Below are positions 41,445 through 50,432 of a DNA stretch of 62,828 bases, piece after piece; the first letter of the stretch is position 1; the number at the start of each line of letters is the position of its first letter. Source of the DNA: QFOX01 sp044237845. Lineage in GTDB: Bacteria > Pseudomonadota > Alphaproteobacteria > Rickettsiales > UBA3002. A program made the position numbers and the translations under genes. The notes below the pieces were generated by a model. That model ran no database searches and had not been told where the DNA came from. It was given only the letters and a program-made list of their open reading frames with translations. Location of the stretch: the NCBI GenBank assembly GCA_044237845.1, contig JBIIEL010000009.1:1-62828 (forward strand), read 5' to 3'.

Positions 41445-42362
41445 ATGTCATCCCTCTTACGTATCGGCACTCGTGCCAGCAAGCTCGCACTCGCGCAAGC
41501 GGAAATGGTGCGCGATGCCCTCGCCGCACGCATGCCCGAGATGCGTATCGAGATTGTCGCCATGACCACGGCGGGCGACCGCGAGCTGCATAAACAGCTC
41601 AGCGACTGGGGTTATAAAGGGCTATTCACTAAAGAACTGGAAGACGCGCTGCTGACGGGGCAGGTCGATATCGCCGTGCATTCCATGAAAGATATGCCGA
41701 GCATTCTGCCCCCGGGGCTTAGGATTGCAGCGCTATTGCCGCGGGCGGATGTGCGCGACGCGTGGATCAGCGCGCATTATGCCTCGCTCGCGGAGGTGCC
41801 CAAAGGCGGCATCATCGGCACGTCCTCCACCCGGCGGGCGGCGCAGCTGCTACATGTGCGGCGGGATGTGACGATTGTGCCCCTGCGCGGCAACGTGCAA
41901 ACGCGCCTGCGGAAGTTGGAGGAAAATGTAGCGAGCGCCACCTTCCTCGCCGCCGCGGGGCTGACACGCCTTGGCCTCACCCATCATATCCGCGCCTATT
42001 TGCCGGTGGAGGATTTCCTCCCCGCCGCCGCGCAGGGTGCAGTGGGCATTGAATGCCTTGATTCCCGCACGGATTTGCATGCTCTGCTCGCTTCGCTGGA
42101 TGATGCCGCGACCAGCATTTGCGTCACCGCTGAGCGGGCGATGCTGCGTGTGCTGGATGGTTCCTGCCGCACACCAATTGGTGGGCTGGCTGAGCTTTCT
42201 GGCGATATGCTGACCCTGCGTGCAGAGGTGCTATCGCTCGATGGAAAAATCCGCCATCAGCACCAATTGAGTGGCACAGCCGATGACGCCGAGGCGCTGG
42301 GCGTGGCCGTGGGCGACGCCCTGCGCGCCACCGCAGGCGAGGAAATGCTGAAACATGGGTAG
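41445..42362 (+). CDS. hemC: Porphobilinogen deaminase (HemC)
   Basis: A 305-residue enzyme that links four porphobilinogens to hydroxymethylbilane in heme synthesis. It has I-G-T-R-A-S-K-L-A-L-A-Q-A near the start, the active-site Asp region I-A-V-H-S-M-K-D, and the cofactor-binding Cys in L-D-G-S-C-R-T-P-I-G-G. It starts the hemC-hemD-mitofilin-hemY operon and overlaps hemD by eight bases. Length is normal. Confidence 0.97.
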   Translation: MSSLLRIGTRASKLALAQAEMVRDALAARMPEMRIEIVAMTTAGDRELHKQLSDWGYKGLFTKELEDALLTGQVDIAVHSMKDMPSILPPGLRIAALLPRADVRDAWISAHYASLAEVPKGGIIGTSSTRRAAQLLHVRRDVTIVPLRGNVQTRLRKLEENVASATFLAAAGLTRLGLTHHIRAYLPVEDFLPAAAQGAVGIECLDSRTDLHALLASLDDAATSICVTAERAMLRVLDGSCRTPIGGLAELSGDMLTLRAEVLSLDGKIRHQHQLSGTADDAEALGVAVGDALRATAGEEMLKHG

Positions 42363-43071
42363 CATTTGGCTCACGCGACCGGAAGCGGATAGCCGTGCGC
42401 TCGCGGCGGAGCTTGCTACGCACGGCATCGACTCCCTCATCGCGCCGGTGATGCGCATTGTGCCCTGCACCACTACCATCGATACGACAATCAAACCGGA
42501 TGCACTGCTGCTCTCCAGCCGCCACGCTGCGTACGCACTGACAACCTTGCCAAGTGACTGGCGCACTCTCCCTGTCTTCTGCATCGGCGCCGCAACGGCG
42601 GAATCAGCACGCGCGACGGGCTATGGCAACAGCCATCACGGCGAGAGTGATATGCTCGCCCTCCTCCCCCAACTGGTGGCGACATTGCCCCCCAGCGCAC
42701 GCGTGCTTTATCTCGCAGGAGAAGACACACGCATCGATGCGGTATCGTTATTGAACGCCCAGCATATTCACGCTGAGAAAATTGTTTTATATAAGGCGGA
42801 TGCAGAAACTATCCTGAGCGATGTACTCTGTGAATCTATCCGCACCGGACAGGTGCATGGCGTGAGTTTTTTCTCCCCCCGCAGCGCGCAAATTGCCATT
42901 CAACTCTTGCGGCAGCATGGGCTTAGCGGCCACGCCAAAAACATCACTGCCTACTGCCTCAGCCTCGCGGTGGCCGAAGCCGCTGCCGCGCTCGACTGGA
43001 AAGCGCTCCACGCCTGCCATCTGCCCACTCAGGCGGCAATGGTCGATTTACTTGTTTCACACCAGCAATAA
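42355..43071 (+). CDS. hemD: Uroporphyrinogen-III synthase (HemD)
   Basis: A 238-residue protein that cyclises hydroxymethylbilane to uroporphyrinogen III. Sequence conservation is low in this family, but I-W-L-T-R-P-E-A-D-S, the middle G-A-A-T-A-E-S-A-R-A-T-G-Y and H-G-V-S-F-F-S-P-R-S-A match its signatures. It overlaps hemC by eight bases and is followed after 15 bases by the mitofilin-like gene. Confidence 0.9.
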   Translation: MGSIWLTRPEADSRALAAELATHGIDSLIAPVMRIVPCTTTIDTTIKPDALLLSSRHAAYALTTLPSDWRTLPVFCIGAATAESARATGYGNSHHGESDMLALLPQLVATLPPSARVLYLAGEDTRIDAVSLLNAQHIHAEKIVLYKADAETILSDVLCESIRTGQVHGVSFFSPRSAQIAIQLLRQHGLSGHAKNITAYCLSLAVAEAAAALDWKALHACHLPTQAAMVDLLVSHQQ

Positions 43072-43086
43072 GCCTATAGGTACCGC

Positions 43087-43935
43087 ATGGAAACACACAC
43101 GGATACCCCACGAAGCCATACTCTCGGCGCGATTGCCGTTACCACTGTGATTATCGTCGGCGGGCTGGTCGCGATGCGGCAGGAGTTGCTCACCGCCATT
43201 GCCCAGAACGCGGCGCAGGAACAGGAAGCTAGCAAAAAACTGGCGGAAAAAATGGCGCTGCTAGATTCACGCCTCACCGCCGTTGAGGCTGCGCCAAAAC
43301 CCGATGGCACGGTGAACGAGGCCATCAAAACCGACCTGAGCATGGCGCAGGAAGCCATCAGCCAGTTGCAAACGAAGCTCGCGGCCGTGGAAGAAAAACA
43401 GGCTTCGCCTGTGGTAGTCGCACCCGTTTCGCCGACAGCGAAGCCGGTGGATGCCGCACCTGCCACAACCACGAACGAAACCACCGCCCTCGCCACTGCG
43501 GTGATGAGTGGTAGTTCCTATCAGGCCGCACTCGATATCTGGGAGAAAGCCCACCCCAAAACGGGCGGCAAACTCACGGCGCTTCGGCAGAATGGGCTAG
43601 CCGGTGTGGCGACAGAATCGATGTTGCGCGAACAATTCCGCGACATTCTCGGCAAGCTCAGCAACACAACGGCAGAGGAACCGGAATCGCTTCAACGCGT
43701 GAATACCCGGCTTTCCGGCCTGATCTCGATCAAAAAAGCGACGGAGAAGCCGAAGGAATACGACATACTCGGCAACGTCGACAGCAGCACCACGCTAGAC
43801 GCGCTGACGGCCAAAGTCGATGCCCTGCCTGAGGACGCACGTGCCCCCTTTGCCGCATGGCGCGAAACCGTGCGCACCCGTGCGGATGTGCTTGCCGAGC
43901 TCGCCACCCTCACCGCCGGGGACGTAAAACCATGA
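43087..43935 (+). CDS. Mitofilin/HemX-like inner-membrane protein
   Basis: A 282-residue protein with an N-terminal membrane helix (about residues 13-31), a coiled coil (about 45-115, many E/K/Q) and an Ala-rich C-terminal helical region. This is the alphaproteobacterial COG4223 protein related to mitochondrial Mic60/mitofilin, always found between hemD and hemY. It may bend inner membranes. The stop overlaps the hemY start (ATGA). Confidence 0.8.
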   Translation: METHTDTPRSHTLGAIAVTTVIIVGGLVAMRQELLTAIAQNAAQEQEASKKLAEKMALLDSRLTAVEAAPKPDGTVNEAIKTDLSMAQEAISQLQTKLAAVEEKQASPVVVAPVSPTAKPVDAAPATTTNETTALATAVMSGSSYQAALDIWEKAHPKTGGKLTALRQNGLAGVATESMLREQFRDILGKLSNTTAEEPESLQRVNTRLSGLISIKKATEKPKEYDILGNVDSSTTLDALTAKVDALPEDARAPFAAWRETVRTRADVLAELATLTAGDVKP

Positions 43936-45254
43936 TACGCTGGCTGATTTTTGCGCTTCTTCTTGTAGGCTGCTATTTCGTGGGCGACTGGCTGTTTGCC
44001 CATCCCGGCGAAGTGCAGGTGACCTGGTTCGGCTACGAAATTGCGATGCATATCGCCGTGCTCGGCCTGCTGATGCTGCTGCTCGCCGCGATTGTCTCGT
44101 TCATTTCCATTCAACTATGGAAGCTCGTCACCTGGCCGTCGCGCCGCAAGGCGCGCATTCAGCACCGCACCTTCAAACGCGGTCTGGAGCAGCTTACACG
44201 CGGCGTCGCGGCACTCGCCATGGGCAATGAAGATGTTGCCGAAGAAGCGATCGGCAAAGCATTGCTGGCGCTGCCCGGCGAACCGCTGCCGCAGCTTCTC
44301 AGCGCGCAACTACTGCAACGTCAGGGTAAGCATGCCGATGCACAAGTGAAGTTTAAAGCGCTGATGGACCACTCCGCCACCTCGGAACTCGCCACCCGCC
44401 GCCTGATCGAGCAGCATGTGAGCCGCGAGGAATGGGGCGAGGCCACACGGCTGGCCGAAGAAGCCCGCAAAACCTCGCCGCAAGACCGCTGGCTGGTGCT
44501 GAGCTTAATTGATTTCTATGCCCGTGAAAAACAAACGGCTAAAATGCTTGCTCTCACAGAAGCCTGGCAGTGGAAATCCCCACTTAGCAAAGAGGAGCGC
44601 CATCGCTATAGCGCACTTGCCTATTACCTCGCCGCTGAGGCCGAAACCACCCCTCGCTTAAAACAAAAGAACTTGCGCCATGCCGTAGGTTATGCGCCCG
44701 ATTTGCTGCCTGCGGTGGTAGATTATGCCTACGCCTTGCTGGCCGAGGACTCGCCGCGCCGCGCGCGTAAATGGCTGCTTGAATCATGGAAACAATCACC
44801 TTCCGCACTGCTCATCGATCCAATTCTTGAAGCCGTAAAACCTGAATCGCTGCGCGCGCAGCGCCGCTTAATTCGTCGATTCACCAAAGAAGAAAGCGCG
44901 CTGGATCACTTGCTCACCGCGCGGCAGGCGATTATGTCTGGCGAGATCACAGATGCGAAGAATGCACTCGACGATGTACTGCTAATGGAAGAAAACAAAG
45001 AAGCCGCGACACTGATGGCCGACCTTGAGCGCAAATTGCGTAACGACGCGGCGGCTGAGCAATGGACGCACCGTGCGATCGAGGCCCCGCAGCCCGCCAC
45101 ATGGGTTTGCATGCATTGCAATAGCCAGCATAAAGAGTGGAGTGCGCATTGCAGTGCATGCAGCGGGTTCGATACGCTACGCTACGAACGACCAAATGCG
45201 CTCAGCACCAGTATCGAAAAATTCTCACCCGCCAAAATGGCGAGCGTCATCTAG
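43932..45254 (+). CDS. hemY: HemY-type TPR membrane protein
   Basis: A 440-residue protein of the HemY N-domain family: two membrane helices (about residues 3-20 and 38-62, with V-T-W-F-G-Y-E between), several TPR repeats (about 75-360) and a C-terminal zinc ribbon C-M-H-C...C-S-A-C-S-G-F-D near residues 392-416. HemY here is the proteobacterial TPR protein, not protoporphyrinogen oxidase. The ATG at 43932 overlaps the preceding stop. It ends with an eight-base overlap with the convergent lipoprotein gene. Confidence 0.9.
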   Translation: MIRWLIFALLLVGCYFVGDWLFAHPGEVQVTWFGYEIAMHIAVLGLLMLLLAAIVSFISIQLWKLVTWPSRRKARIQHRTFKRGLEQLTRGVAALAMGNEDVAEEAIGKALLALPGEPLPQLLSAQLLQRQGKHADAQVKFKALMDHSATSELATRRLIEQHVSREEWGEATRLAEEARKTSPQDRWLVLSLIDFYAREKQTAKMLALTEAWQWKSPLSKEERHRYSALAYYLAAEAETTPRLKQKNLRHAVGYAPDLLPAVVDYAYALLAEDSPRRARKWLLESWKQSPSALLIDPILEAVKPESLRAQRRLIRRFTKEESALDHLLTARQAIMSGEITDAKNALDDVLLMEENKEAATLMADLERKLRNDAAAEQWTHRAIEAPQPATWVCMHCNSQHKEWSAHCSACSGFDTLRYERPNALSTSIEKFSPAKMASVI

Positions 45255-45723
45255 CAGGTGGCATCGCTATAATCTCAATATCACCCGCATTGGGGCTGGC
45301 CGCTTCTGTCGCGGTATATTCCAGTGGTTTGTTTGTTGCTATCGTATGTTCGTATTTCAGCTTGGTCGGCGCCTTCATCGCAACGGGTGTGCCACCGCTC
45401 GCACCGAGCGAACCACCACCTGGCTGCACCCAGGAAATACGATTTCCATCTTGGTAACCTAACAGCTTCGCGGTGAGCCCAGGCTGCACGCTGTCGTAAC
45501 AAACCACATCCGTCATCATCTGATAACAGTAGCGAGTTTGTGGTGAATTGGGCGCTTCTTTAGGGTGATAGGTAAACAAATCACGCCAGGCACTCGCGGC
45601 ATCCTTGAACGCCCGCTCCGTTACTGAGGCTCGGGCTTTCGAGCCATCCACAATCGCATCACAGCCAGAGAGCGTAACCGCACTCATTAAACTCAATAGA
45701 ACGCTAACCATCGTGCGGCGCAT
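45247..45723 (-). CDS. Lipoprotein of unknown function, sigma-54 promoter
   Basis: A 158-residue protein with a lipobox L-S-G-C (Cys21), so exported and lipid-anchored. The mature part has four cysteines or so (C-Y-Q-M, V-V-C-Y) and no family I recognise. A -24/-12 sigma-54 element stands about 45-60 bases before the ATG. It is convergent with hemY, overlapping by eight bases. Confidence 0.75.
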   Translation of the reverse strand: MRRTMVSVLLSLMSAVTLSGCDAIVDGSKARASVTERAFKDAASAWRDLFTYHPKEAPNSPQTRYCYQMMTDVVCYDSVQPGLTAKLLGYQDGNRISWVQPGGGSLGASGGTPVAMKAPTKLKYEHTIATNKPLEYTATEAASPNAGDIEIIAMPPAR

Positions 45724-45766
45724 GATTCACCTATTTCTTGGGTTGGACTTTAGCTATTACTCTAGA

Positions 45767-45783
45767 AGCAATTTCTCTGCCAA
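45767..45783 (-). promoter_or_regulatory. Sigma-54 promoter of the lipoprotein gene
   Basis: On the minus strand TTGGCAGAGAAATTGCT has GG and GC ten bases apart; only the last base of the TGGCAC part differs from consensus. Transcription would start near 45756, 33 bases before the ATG. Confidence 0.75.
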
Positions 45784-45860
45784 CTCGCTGAAATAAAAAA
45801 TTATTGTTATTTTACAGAAGAGTATATATTGTCACCCAAAATAAACTCACGGCAGGCTTC

Positions 45861-46538
45861 ATGAAATATCTCCCCCAGATACTTATCACGCTCTTGCTCG
45901 CCCACACAGCATCGGCGACAGATTCTTCCATCATCAAATCCCCTGCCTACAAGGAATGTATCGGGCTGGCGAGCAGCAACCCCGGCCAGGCCCTCACCAA
46001 AGCAGATTCGTGGCTGGCAGTAGATAGAAGCATCTCCGCCCATCACTGCCGCGCGATGGCACTTTATGGCCTCAAGCGCTACCCTGAGGCAGGCGAGTCG
46101 CTCGATGCAGTGCGCAACCTCATCAACAAAGAAGACGTAGAGCTCCGCAGCTTTGTCACCAAGCAATCCGTCACCGCGTGGACAAACGCAGGCCGCATGG
46201 ATGCGGCGCTTGGCGTACTGGACGCACAATTGGCCGAGATGCACCAGTCCTTTGGCAATAATGCGGCGGTTGCAAAACAAACCTCAGGACTTTTGCTGGA
46301 ACGTGCGCGGATCAACCTCACCTACGGCAAGGCGAAGCTCGCGACACAAGACCTCGATCACGCGATCAGCCTGACGCCAACGAATGCGGATTTGCTCATC
46401 GAACGGGCGAGGGCGTTTGAAATGCTGGGCGATGTGCCGTTGATGCGCGCGGATATTGAATCAGCGCTGACCCTAAGCCCTGGCAACGCAAAAGCTCGCG
46501 CCATGCTCGCGAAAATAGACAGCAAGGGCGTTAATTAG
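45861..46538 (+). CDS. Exported TPR protein
   Basis: A 225-residue protein with a signal peptide (MKYLPQILITLLLAHTASA) and helical tetratricopeptide-like repeats (last repeat L-D-H-A-I-S-L-T-P-T-N-A-D-L-L-I-E-R). No enzymatic motif is visible. The start at 45861 is chosen for the signal peptide. It is divergent from the lipoprotein gene and overlaps the convergent asmA stop by four bases. Confidence 0.7.
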   Translation: MKYLPQILITLLLAHTASATDSSIIKSPAYKECIGLASSNPGQALTKADSWLAVDRSISAHHCRAMALYGLKRYPEAGESLDAVRNLINKEDVELRSFVTKQSVTAWTNAGRMDAALGVLDAQLAEMHQSFGNNAAVAKQTSGLLLERARINLTYGKAKLATQDLDHAISLTPTNADLLIERARAFEMLGDVPLMRADIESALTLSPGNAKARAMLAKIDSKGVN

Positions 46539-48577
46539 AGCCCTTTTAGTAGGCTTCCGACACCTTCCTGAATCAACTCTTCCTTCGTAGCGGGCTTCGG
46601 CTTCGCTGCAGGCGCGCTCGCCGCACCACCCGTTGCCGGCGCAGGCTGAGGAGTAGAACCACCGCCCAGAAGCGCCTTGCCGATATCTTTCGGGCTGTTG
46701 ATGTCACCAATCGTATCCTTGATGTTACGGATGTTCTCTTTGATCGCCGTCGGATCTTTCAACGCGTCGGTAATCGTCGCTGTTAAATCCGGCGTCACGC
46801 TTGGGGCGCTCCACGGGCCAGTAATCACCAGCGGAATCGTAATACCGCTACGTTCTTTATCATCACCCTGCCCTTTAAGCGAGCCCACCAGCGTCGACTC
46901 CAAACGGTAATTCAGCGTGCGCGGCGGCAGGCTCACCGTGCCTTTTCCCGCGATGCGGAGCACTGGCGATTTCATCGAGAGATCCTGATTGCTCACCACC
47001 CCTTGCGCGATCTGGAAGGTCGCCGTCATTTCTGTGAAATCCGTTTTCTCGGTTTTATTATCCGAGAAAATGAACGCTTTTTTGGCGTCACGCAGGAAGG
47101 AGGCGATATTCATTCCTTTCACCGCACCGTCATTCACCTTCAGCGCAGCATTCCCCGCGAGCGAACTCACAATCGCCCGCTGGCTGCTGCCCGCGCCCTT
47201 CACCGCAAGGGTGAGGTTGGTTTTCCCCTCAAGGCGCGAGGCACCAGAAAGCGCAGTCATCAACTGCTCGATATCAATCGACGAAAGCACCATGTTCGTC
47301 CCGATACCGCCCGCGGAAGCCGAGACCACACCCTTCGCCGAACCGCCATAGAGCGAGGCGTTGGCGAGGTTCATCTTGAGTGCGCCGTCGTTAATTGCGA
47401 CGTTGGTTTTAATGTCGCTCACATTGATATTGCCGGATTTGAGCGCGCCAATCGCAAGGTCGAGATTCGCATTCACCGCATTGAGGCCAGAGAAATCGAT
47501 CTTCTCATCCGACCAGCCGCCTGCGGCGGCGGGCGATTTTTCAGGTGAGGTTTTGTCGCCGCCTTTGCCGCCCTTCATCGCATTTAAATCCAGCGTCGGA
47601 ATGTTCAGCGCACCGTTCACCGAGGGTTTACCCGCGAGGTTCAGCGCGAGCTTACCGTTCCCCGAAAGCGCATCCACCGAAAAACTGAGATCATTCAGCG
47701 CAATCGCCTGCGCGCCCTTGGCCTCGACATTACTCTTCAGCGCAATCTTTTTTGGCTGATCCGCCGCTTGCTTGCCCGTTGCCCAGGTGAGCAATTTTGG
47801 CAAATCCGCAATCGCCACATCCAGCCCGCCATTGACCGTCAGGCCGCCTTCCTGCCCTGCGGTGCCTTTGAATTTAATTGCGCCGGAGGGTAGCGCAATA
47901 TCCGCCACCACGGGCGAGGTTTTCCCCGCCATCAGCGCTTTCATTTTATCAACTGCGAGATTCGCGCTGACTTTTTCGTTCTGATAAATCGCCGAGCCAT
48001 CGAGCTTCAGCGCTTTACTGCCGTCTGCACCCGAAAGCGTGAGGTTGATGTCCTTCGCCGCAATCGGTTTTGCGCCGGGCTTGGAGAAGTTCACCACCGT
48101 GTCCTTCAGCACAATATCGCCAATCGCAAACGCCTTCAGCGGAGAACTGCCTTCGGCAGTTTTGGTCTCAGGTTTTTCTTCTTTCTTTGCGCCCGCGAAG
48201 TCCCAGTTCTTGGCACCTGCCGCGTTTTGCTCGAGGTTCAGCGTTGCGCCAACGAGTGTTACCCCGGTAATGCGCAATTCCTTGGCCAGCAACGGTTTCA
48301 GCGCGGCACCGGTTTCAAGCTTCTTGAGGCTCACGAGATAGGGGCTTGTGAACCCTTCCGGGTTGCCGAGGGTTACGTCTTCCGCGCTCACGGCGATGTT
48401 GGGAAAGAGCTTGATCGAGGTATTGCCTTTAATCACAAGGTCGCGCCCCGTGGCGTTTTTCACCTGCGTGGTGAGCTGCTGCCTAATGAAATCCGCTGAA
48501 ATAAACATCGGCGCGGCGAGTAACGCGATGATCACAAACGCGATCAGCGACCCAAACATTTTCAGCAGTTTTTTCAT
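46535..48577 (-). CDS. AsmA family outer-membrane biogenesis protein
   Basis: A 680-residue protein with one N-terminal helix (about residues 9-27) and the AsmA N-domain, including V-K-N-A-T-G-R-D-L-V-I-K-G and I-A-V-S-A-E-D-V-T-L-G-N-P-E-G-F, followed by a long beta-rich bridge-like region and the AsmA_2 C-domain. AsmA-like proteins are thought to move phospholipid between membranes. It has an Ala/Pro-rich low-complexity stretch near the end. Confidence 0.9.
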   Translation of the reverse strand: MKKLLKMFGSLIAFVIIALLAAPMFISADFIRQQLTTQVKNATGRDLVIKGNTSIKLFPNIAVSAEDVTLGNPEGFTSPYLVSLKKLETGAALKPLLAKELRITGVTLVGATLNLEQNAAGAKNWDFAGAKKEEKPETKTAEGSSPLKAFAIGDIVLKDTVVNFSKPGAKPIAAKDINLTLSGADGSKALKLDGSAIYQNEKVSANLAVDKMKALMAGKTSPVVADIALPSGAIKFKGTAGQEGGLTVNGGLDVAIADLPKLLTWATGKQAADQPKKIALKSNVEAKGAQAIALNDLSFSVDALSGNGKLALNLAGKPSVNGALNIPTLDLNAMKGGKGGDKTSPEKSPAAAGGWSDEKIDFSGLNAVNANLDLAIGALKSGNINVSDIKTNVAINDGALKMNLANASLYGGSAKGVVSASAGGIGTNMVLSSIDIEQLMTALSGASRLEGKTNLTLAVKGAGSSQRAIVSSLAGNAALKVNDGAVKGMNIASFLRDAKKAFIFSDNKTEKTDFTEMTATFQIAQGVVSNQDLSMKSPVLRIAGKGTVSLPPRTLNYRLESTLVGSLKGQGDDKERSGITIPLVITGPWSAPSVTPDLTATITDALKDPTAIKENIRNIKDTIGDINSPKDIGKALLGGGSTPQPAPATGGAASAPAAKPKPATKEELIQEGVGSLLKGL

Positions 48578-48654
48578 ATCACTCTCCCATAGCTAATTCT
48601 TACCATCCCCACGCAAGTGAAGATGACAAAGCGAATACCAGCCCGAGATGATGG

Positions 48655-50115
48655 CTAGCTGAGTTTTTTCTTCAAAATATCGTTCAGCATCGCCGGGTTG
48701 GCCTTGCCACCGGTGGCTTTCATCGCCTGACCAACGAAGAAGCCAAACAGCTTGTCCTTGCCGGATTTATACTCCGCGACTTTATCGGCATTCGCGGCGA
48801 TGATGGCATCCACCGCTGCTTCAATCGCGCCCGTGTCGGTGACCTGCACCAGCCCCTCTTCTTCCACGATCTGCTTGGCTGGCTTGCCGCTTTCGAGCAT
48901 TTTCTCGAACACGGTTTTGGCGATTTTACCGCTGATGGTGTTGTCCTCGATCAGCGCGATGAGTTCGCCCAGCTGCGGCGCGGTAATGGGTGATTCTTCA
49001 ATCCCCACGCCCAGTTTATTGAGACGCGCGAATAGCTCCCCCGTCATCCAGTTGCTGACGAGTTTGGGGTCATGCTTAGTAGCGAGCTGCTCGAAATAAT
49101 CGGTCGTTGCTTTCTCCGCAACCAACACACCCGCATCATAGGGCGAGAGGCCGAAATCCGCTACGTAGCGGGCTTTTTTCTGGTCGGGAAGCTCTGGCAA
49201 TGTTGCGCGAATCGCATCCACATATTCCTGCGTCAGCACCAGCGGCAGCAGGTCGGGGTCGGGGAAATAGCGGTAGTCATGCGCGTTTTCCTTGCTGCGC
49301 ATGGTGCGGGTCTCGCCCGTGGCCGAATCAAACAGGCGCGTTTCCTGATCAATCGTGCCGCCAGCCTCCAGAATTTCCACCTGACGCTGCGCCTCGAACT
49401 CGATGGCCTTCATCACGAACTTCACGGAGTTCACGTTCTTGATTTCGCAGCGTGTGCCAAATTCTTTCACACCCACGCGTCGCACGGAAACGTTGGCATC
49501 GCAACGCAGATTGCCCTTTTCCATATCGCCGTCGCACGTGCCGAGATACTGCACGATGGAGCGGAGTTTTTTGAGATACGCGCCCGCTTCTTCCGGCGTG
49601 CGCATGTCCGGCTCGCTCACCACTTCCATCAGCGCTACACCGGAGCGGTTGAGGTCGATAAAGGAATATTTCGGGCTATGCTCGTGCATCGATTTGCCCG
49701 CGTCCTGCTCGAGATGGATACGCGTGACGCCGATGCTGCGCGAGCTGCCATCCGCGAGGTCGATAATCAGCTCGCCCTTGCCGACAATTGGCTCAAGATA
49801 TTGGCTGATCTGGTAGCCCTGCGGTAGATCGGCGTAGAAATAGTTTTTGCGGTCAAACACAGAATGCAGGTTAATTTGCGCGTTGATGCCAAGCCCAGTG
49901 CGCACTGCCTGCTCGATACATTTCGCGTTGATGACGGGCAGCATGCCGGGCATCCCCGCATCCACGAAGCTCACATTCTGGTTGGTTTCCGCACCAAAGC
50001 CCACCGGCGCGCCGGAGAAGAGCTTCGAGTTGCTCACCACCTGCGCGTGGACTTCGAGACCGATTACCAGTTCCCAGTCACCCGTATTGCCTTTGATAAT
50101 GTATGGCGTGCTCAT
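48655..50115 (-). CDS. gatB: Asp/Glu-tRNA amidotransferase subunit B
   Basis: A 486-residue GatB that with GatA and GatC converts misacylated Glu-tRNA(Gln) or Asp-tRNA(Asn) to the amide form. It has E-L-V-I-G-L-E-V-H-A-Q, the zinc/kinase segment with Y-F-Y-A-D-L-P-Q-G-Y-Q-I-S-Q and the C-terminal YqeY-like tail. The start is an ATG overlapping the preceding orphan gene's stop (ATGA). Confidence 0.97.
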   Translation of the reverse strand: MSTPYIIKGNTGDWELVIGLEVHAQVVSNSKLFSGAPVGFGAETNQNVSFVDAGMPGMLPVINAKCIEQAVRTGLGINAQINLHSVFDRKNYFYADLPQGYQISQYLEPIVGKGELIIDLADGSSRSIGVTRIHLEQDAGKSMHEHSPKYSFIDLNRSGVALMEVVSEPDMRTPEEAGAYLKKLRSIVQYLGTCDGDMEKGNLRCDANVSVRRVGVKEFGTRCEIKNVNSVKFVMKAIEFEAQRQVEILEAGGTIDQETRLFDSATGETRTMRSKENAHDYRYFPDPDLLPLVLTQEYVDAIRATLPELPDQKKARYVADFGLSPYDAGVLVAEKATTDYFEQLATKHDPKLVSNWMTGELFARLNKLGVGIEESPITAPQLGELIALIEDNTISGKIAKTVFEKMLESGKPAKQIVEEEGLVQVTDTGAIEAAVDAIIAANADKVAEYKSGKDKLFGFFVGQAMKATGGKANPAMLNDILKKKLS

Positions 50116-50432
50116 GAGTTATCCGACCTTTTAGTTCTTTTTCTTTTTACTAAATCCCAAACACACAAGAGGGAAAACATTAGCAATACTGTAATCAGCA
50201 TACCCCATCCGCCGATTTTATAAGCCTTGCTGACATACGCTCCTGTGCCTAAGCAAATAAAGACTCCCGAACATATTGTGCAAATTAGAACTGTGTTTTT
50301 TAGCAACTCTTTAGCGGGTCCCATTTCATCCAGCATGTAAATCAATGCTGGACCTAGTGCTAGAAAGGCAAAGACAATAGGAACCACAAATCCCATTCCC
50401 GCCCATTCCGCAATGAATTCAAAATAGCCCAT
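50112..50432 (-). CDS. Small membrane protein inserted in gatCAB
   Basis: A 106-residue protein with three membrane helices (about residues 12-31, 42-60, 72-88) and a basic tail (R-K-R-T-K-R). It lies between gatA and gatB. Its ATG overlaps the gatA TGA (TGATG) and its TGA overlaps the gatB ATG (ATGA), so translation should be coupled on both sides. GC is about 38-45 percent, below the gat genes. No known function; possibly an inserted orphan. Confidence 0.75.
   Translation of the reverse strand: MGYFEFIAEWAGMGFVVPIVFAFLALGPALIYMLDEMGPAKELLKNTVLICTICSGVFICLGTGAYVSKAYKIGGWGMLITVLLMFSLLCVWDLVKRKRTKRSDNS

Noticed and set aside
48600..48654. Possible degenerate palindromic repeat between asmA and gatB
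   Set aside because: CATCCCC and GATGACAAAG echo the TGTCAT repeats near gpsA, but the stem is too disrupted to support a feature.
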